Shown here piece by piece: positions 33,909-35,393 of a stretch of DNA of 35,393 nt. This DNA is from Pseudomonadota bacterium. GTDB lineage: Bacteria > Pseudomonadota > Alphaproteobacteria > Rhizobiales > Beijerinckiaceae. Every line of letters begins with the position of its first letter. Position 1 is the stretch's first letter. The notes below the pieces were generated by a model. It saw only the letters and a list, made by a program, of their open reading frames with translations. It ran no database searches and was not told the DNA's origin. The position numbers and the translations under genes are program-made. The stretch is from contig JAJZGX010000019.1 of assembly GCA_021804825.1 (NCBI GenBank), forward strand, positions 1 through 35,393, in the 5' to 3' direction.

Positions 33909-35086
33909 GAACGCCTCCAGATGGTCGCAAGCACGAAACCTGGATCGAATGTGAAATCAGGAGGCGGGCTACCGTTTCGCTCCAGGGCATCGCGCGCGCG
34001 CAACACGCCTCGCCCGTAGCGATTGACATATCCCAGCACTTTCATCGCTTCAGCGATGACGGGGTTGCGATAGCTAGTCTGCTTTGGAAAGTTTTCCGCC
34101 GTAACTTCGCCATAAAGTCCGCCGGGGCTTTGAATTTCGATCCTGTCGTGAAACCATGTAAGTCGCAATGGGGCGGTCGAGCGATAATCGCGATGCATGA
34201 CGGCATTCATAAGCAACTCACGCACAGCGATCGACGGCCAAGCTTCGACATTATACTCGCGCAGATGGTCCAGACCGACCGGATATTGAACGAGGTTGGC
34301 CGAGACTAGCGCATCAAGTTCACGCAACAAAGTCAGGAGATCTCCGGACAGTTCCTCTTCATTGAGGACATCGTCTGCCAGCGTCGTACCATCTATACGC
34401 AGAAACTGCACAAAGCCCCCCGACAGCCAGTTTCGCACATCCGTTGCAAAAAGGATGATCCCGGCATGGGTCGGGCATTGTCGGCGTTGGTCATAAAAGC
34501 GCAGTGACGCCAACTGCAACGCAACATCCCGCTGATTTTCTGCGATGACCTCACGCGCCACGGCTTGATTGCGATAATCTAACAGAAACAGCGGGAGCGC
34601 CAAGTCATCCAACGTGCTTTCAAGGCAGGGCTCAGCGTCGAAAGTTCTTGCCGCGGAAATCCGCCGATCAATAAGTATCTGCTCTTCATGAGCAGTAGCT
34701 ACACCGCGACGCGGACCGATTCGAATATACGCTTTTCCCTTATAGCGCACGGGCGGTTGGGCGGCCGGCTGAACGGTGACGATGGCAGCTTCGCCTCGGG
34801 AGGTGATCATTTTTTCAACGCTGAGCACTGGCAAAGGCTGGATATTTCCATCTTCGCGCAAGCCTGCAAGATTGCGCAAAAGCTCATCAGTTATCTGACG
34901 TTGATCAAATGCACCATTGTCTGAAACGCCGATGATAAGATAGCCCGCCGTGTTGCGACCAGCCAAATCATTGGCAAAAGCGCAGATGGCTTCACAAAAC
35001 TTATCGGTCTTGTCACGAGCTAGCGTGATCTCTACCATGTCGGCTTCATGATTTTGGATCAACGCGAAAAGTTCTGGCTCAAGCAT
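33905..35086 (-). CDS. Schlafen AlbA_2 domain protein with C-terminal HATPase_c_4-like domain
   Basis: A 393-residue protein. The N-terminal AlbA_2 (Schlafen-type, divergent AAA_4) domain is seen as CEAICAFAND (31-40), GYLIIGVSDNGAF (48-60) and KAYIRIGPRRG (118-128). The C-terminal region has the GHKL-like ATPase signatures ELLMNAVMHRDY (290-301) and DRIEIQSPGGLYG (314-326), ending in a winged-helix-like tail (RYGRGVLRARDALERNG). This layout is often annotated as 'RecG-like' or 'ATP-binding protein', but no helicase motor is present. Such proteins are mostly uncharacterised; some AlbA/Schlafen proteins act on nucleic acid or in phage defence. It is the first gene of the cassette, coupled to the ParA-like gene by a 4-base overlap. 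An operator-like repeat cluster lies just upstream. Confidence 0.85.
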   Translation of the reverse strand: MLEPELFALIQNHEADMVEITLARDKTDKFCEAICAFANDLAGRNTAGYLIIGVSDNGAFDQRQITDELLRNLAGLREDGNIQPLPVLSVEKMITSRGEAAIVTVQPAAQPPVRYKGKAYIRIGPRRGVATAHEEQILIDRRISAARTFDAEPCLESTLDDLALPLFLLDYRNQAVAREVIAENQRDVALQLASLRFYDQRRQCPTHAGIILFATDVRNWLSGGFVQFLRIDGTTLADDVLNEEELSGDLLTLLRELDALVSANLVQYPVGLDHLREYNVEAWPSIAVRELLMNAVMHRDYRSTAPLRLTWFHDRIEIQSPGGLYGEVTAENFPKQTSYRNPVIAEAMKVLGYVNRYGRGVLRARDALERNGSPPPDFTFDPGFVLATIWRRS

Positions 35087-35106
35087 ACTGCGTTGGCGCT
35101 TCCCAT

Positions 35107-35138
35107 AAATTCAGATGCTGAAATTCTAGCGTGAATTT
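35107..35138. promoter_or_regulatory. Operator-like cluster of AAATTC half-sites before the cassette
   Basis: AAATTC at 35107-35112 and 35121-35126 and its complement GAATTT at 35133-35138. The last two form an inverted repeat with a 6-base spacer. A second palindrome, TTCAG-ATG-CTGAA (35110-35122), interleaves with them. The cluster lies 21-52 bases upstream of the AlbA-type start, where a regulator would bind. No regulator gene is identified. Confidence 0.4.
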
Positions 35139-35247
35139 GAGAACCATGCATCAAATATTAACATCGCGCGAGCTTGCGCCATCACCGTGCCGTTGCAACC
35201 GAACCCAAATGTCGCCTTGGAGCGATGAGGCACGCGCCCTTCCGCCC

Positions 35248-35393
35248 TCAGGGTTGTGGATGCGGGGCGTGGGCGGCGACGGCGCGCATGGCATGGCCGC
35301 GCCAGACAAAATCATTGCCAAGCCACGCATCGACCCACAAAATCGGCAAGAGCAGGTCGCGCAGCACCATGGCGGCGACGATGCGCGGTGACA
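35248..35393 (-). CDS. C-terminus of a probable glycosyltransferase (ceramide-glucosyltransferase/HpnI-like), partial
   Basis: The minus strand carries an open frame entering from the right edge and ending at a TGA (35248-35250). The 47 visible codons read SPRIVAAMVLRDLLLPILW, then VDAWLGNDFVWRGHAMRAV and a short tail. The RDLLLPxLW...FVWRGxAM pattern resembles the end of family 21-like glycosyltransferases such as the hopanoid-associated HpnI, an inner-membrane enzyme. This is recognition from memory on a short piece, so the specific assignment is tentative. It lies upstream of the AlbA/ParA cassette in the same direction. The gap 35139-35247 shows nothing else that I recognise. Confidence 0.55.
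   Translation of the reverse strand, partial: SPRIVAAMVLRDLLLPILWVDAWLGNDFVWRGHAMRAVAAHAPHPQP

Noticed and set aside
35131-35391. An 86-codon plus-strand open frame at the right end
   Set aside because: It is antisense to a better candidate, the RDLLLP...FVWRG C-terminus on the minus strand.

Overview
The window looks like chromosomal DNA from a high-GC alphaproteobacterium, most likely of the order Hyphomicrobiales (Rhizobiales). The evidence is the glyA-nrdR-ribD-ribE block, an LdtR-type MarR regulator beside an L,D-transpeptidase, an Atm1-type exporter next to a LysM protein, degQ-like/rarA and phaA-phaB. I recognise no genus with confidence. Nearly all of the window is dense housekeeping coding sequence; only the last 2.5 kb looks accessory.

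Layout, left to right. (1) 1-2.2 kb: the 5' part of aspS (minus strand, cut by the window edge), divergent from a small exported protein. (2) 2.2-2.6 kb: a noncoding stretch with a terminator and a long, nearly perfect palindrome. (3) 2.6-8.0 kb: glyA-nrdR-ribD-ribE on the plus strand, meeting ribH-nusB-thiL head-on. In many relatives these genes run in one direction, so the second half appears inverted here. Together they cover one-carbon metabolism, control of ribonucleotide reductase, riboflavin synthesis, rRNA antitermination and thiamine diphosphate synthesis. (4) 8.2-13.4 kb, minus strand: a fosmidomycin-resistance-type MFS transporter, an L,D-transpeptidase with its probable regulator LdtR, and a 3-hydroxyisobutyryl-CoA hydrolase translationally coupled to a small membrane protein. 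(5) 13.5-17.9 kb: an RND adaptor and pump. (6) 17.9-20.6 kb, minus: a Do-type periplasmic protease followed by rarA. (7) 20.8-23.1 kb: a zinc alcohol dehydrogenase and an orphan periplasmic substrate-binding protein. (8) 23.2-26.4 kb, minus: Atm1-like ABC exporter and a LysM cell-envelope protein. (9) 26.5-28.8 kb: LOG-family nucleoside monophosphate hydrolase and glutamine-dependent NAD synthetase. (10) 28.9-30.8 kb: aspartase divergent from monothiol glutaredoxin. (11) 30.9-32.9 kb: phaA-phaB, the first two steps from acetyl-CoA to polyhydroxybutyrate. (12) 32.9-35.1 kb, minus: a two-gene cassette encoding a Schlafen-AlbA/HATPase-like protein and a ParA-type ATPase. It has visibly lower GC, a 4-base overlap between the genes and an operator-like repeat cluster upstream. 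(13) 35.25 kb to the end: the C-terminus of a probable glycosyltransferase on the minus strand.

The best candidate for an under-described system is the ParA / AlbA-HATPase pair. It has the look of a mobile regulatory or defence cassette inserted between phaB and the glycosyltransferase. Its function cannot be established from this sequence alone. I saw no tRNA, rRNA, CRISPR array, insertion sequence or known riboswitch.
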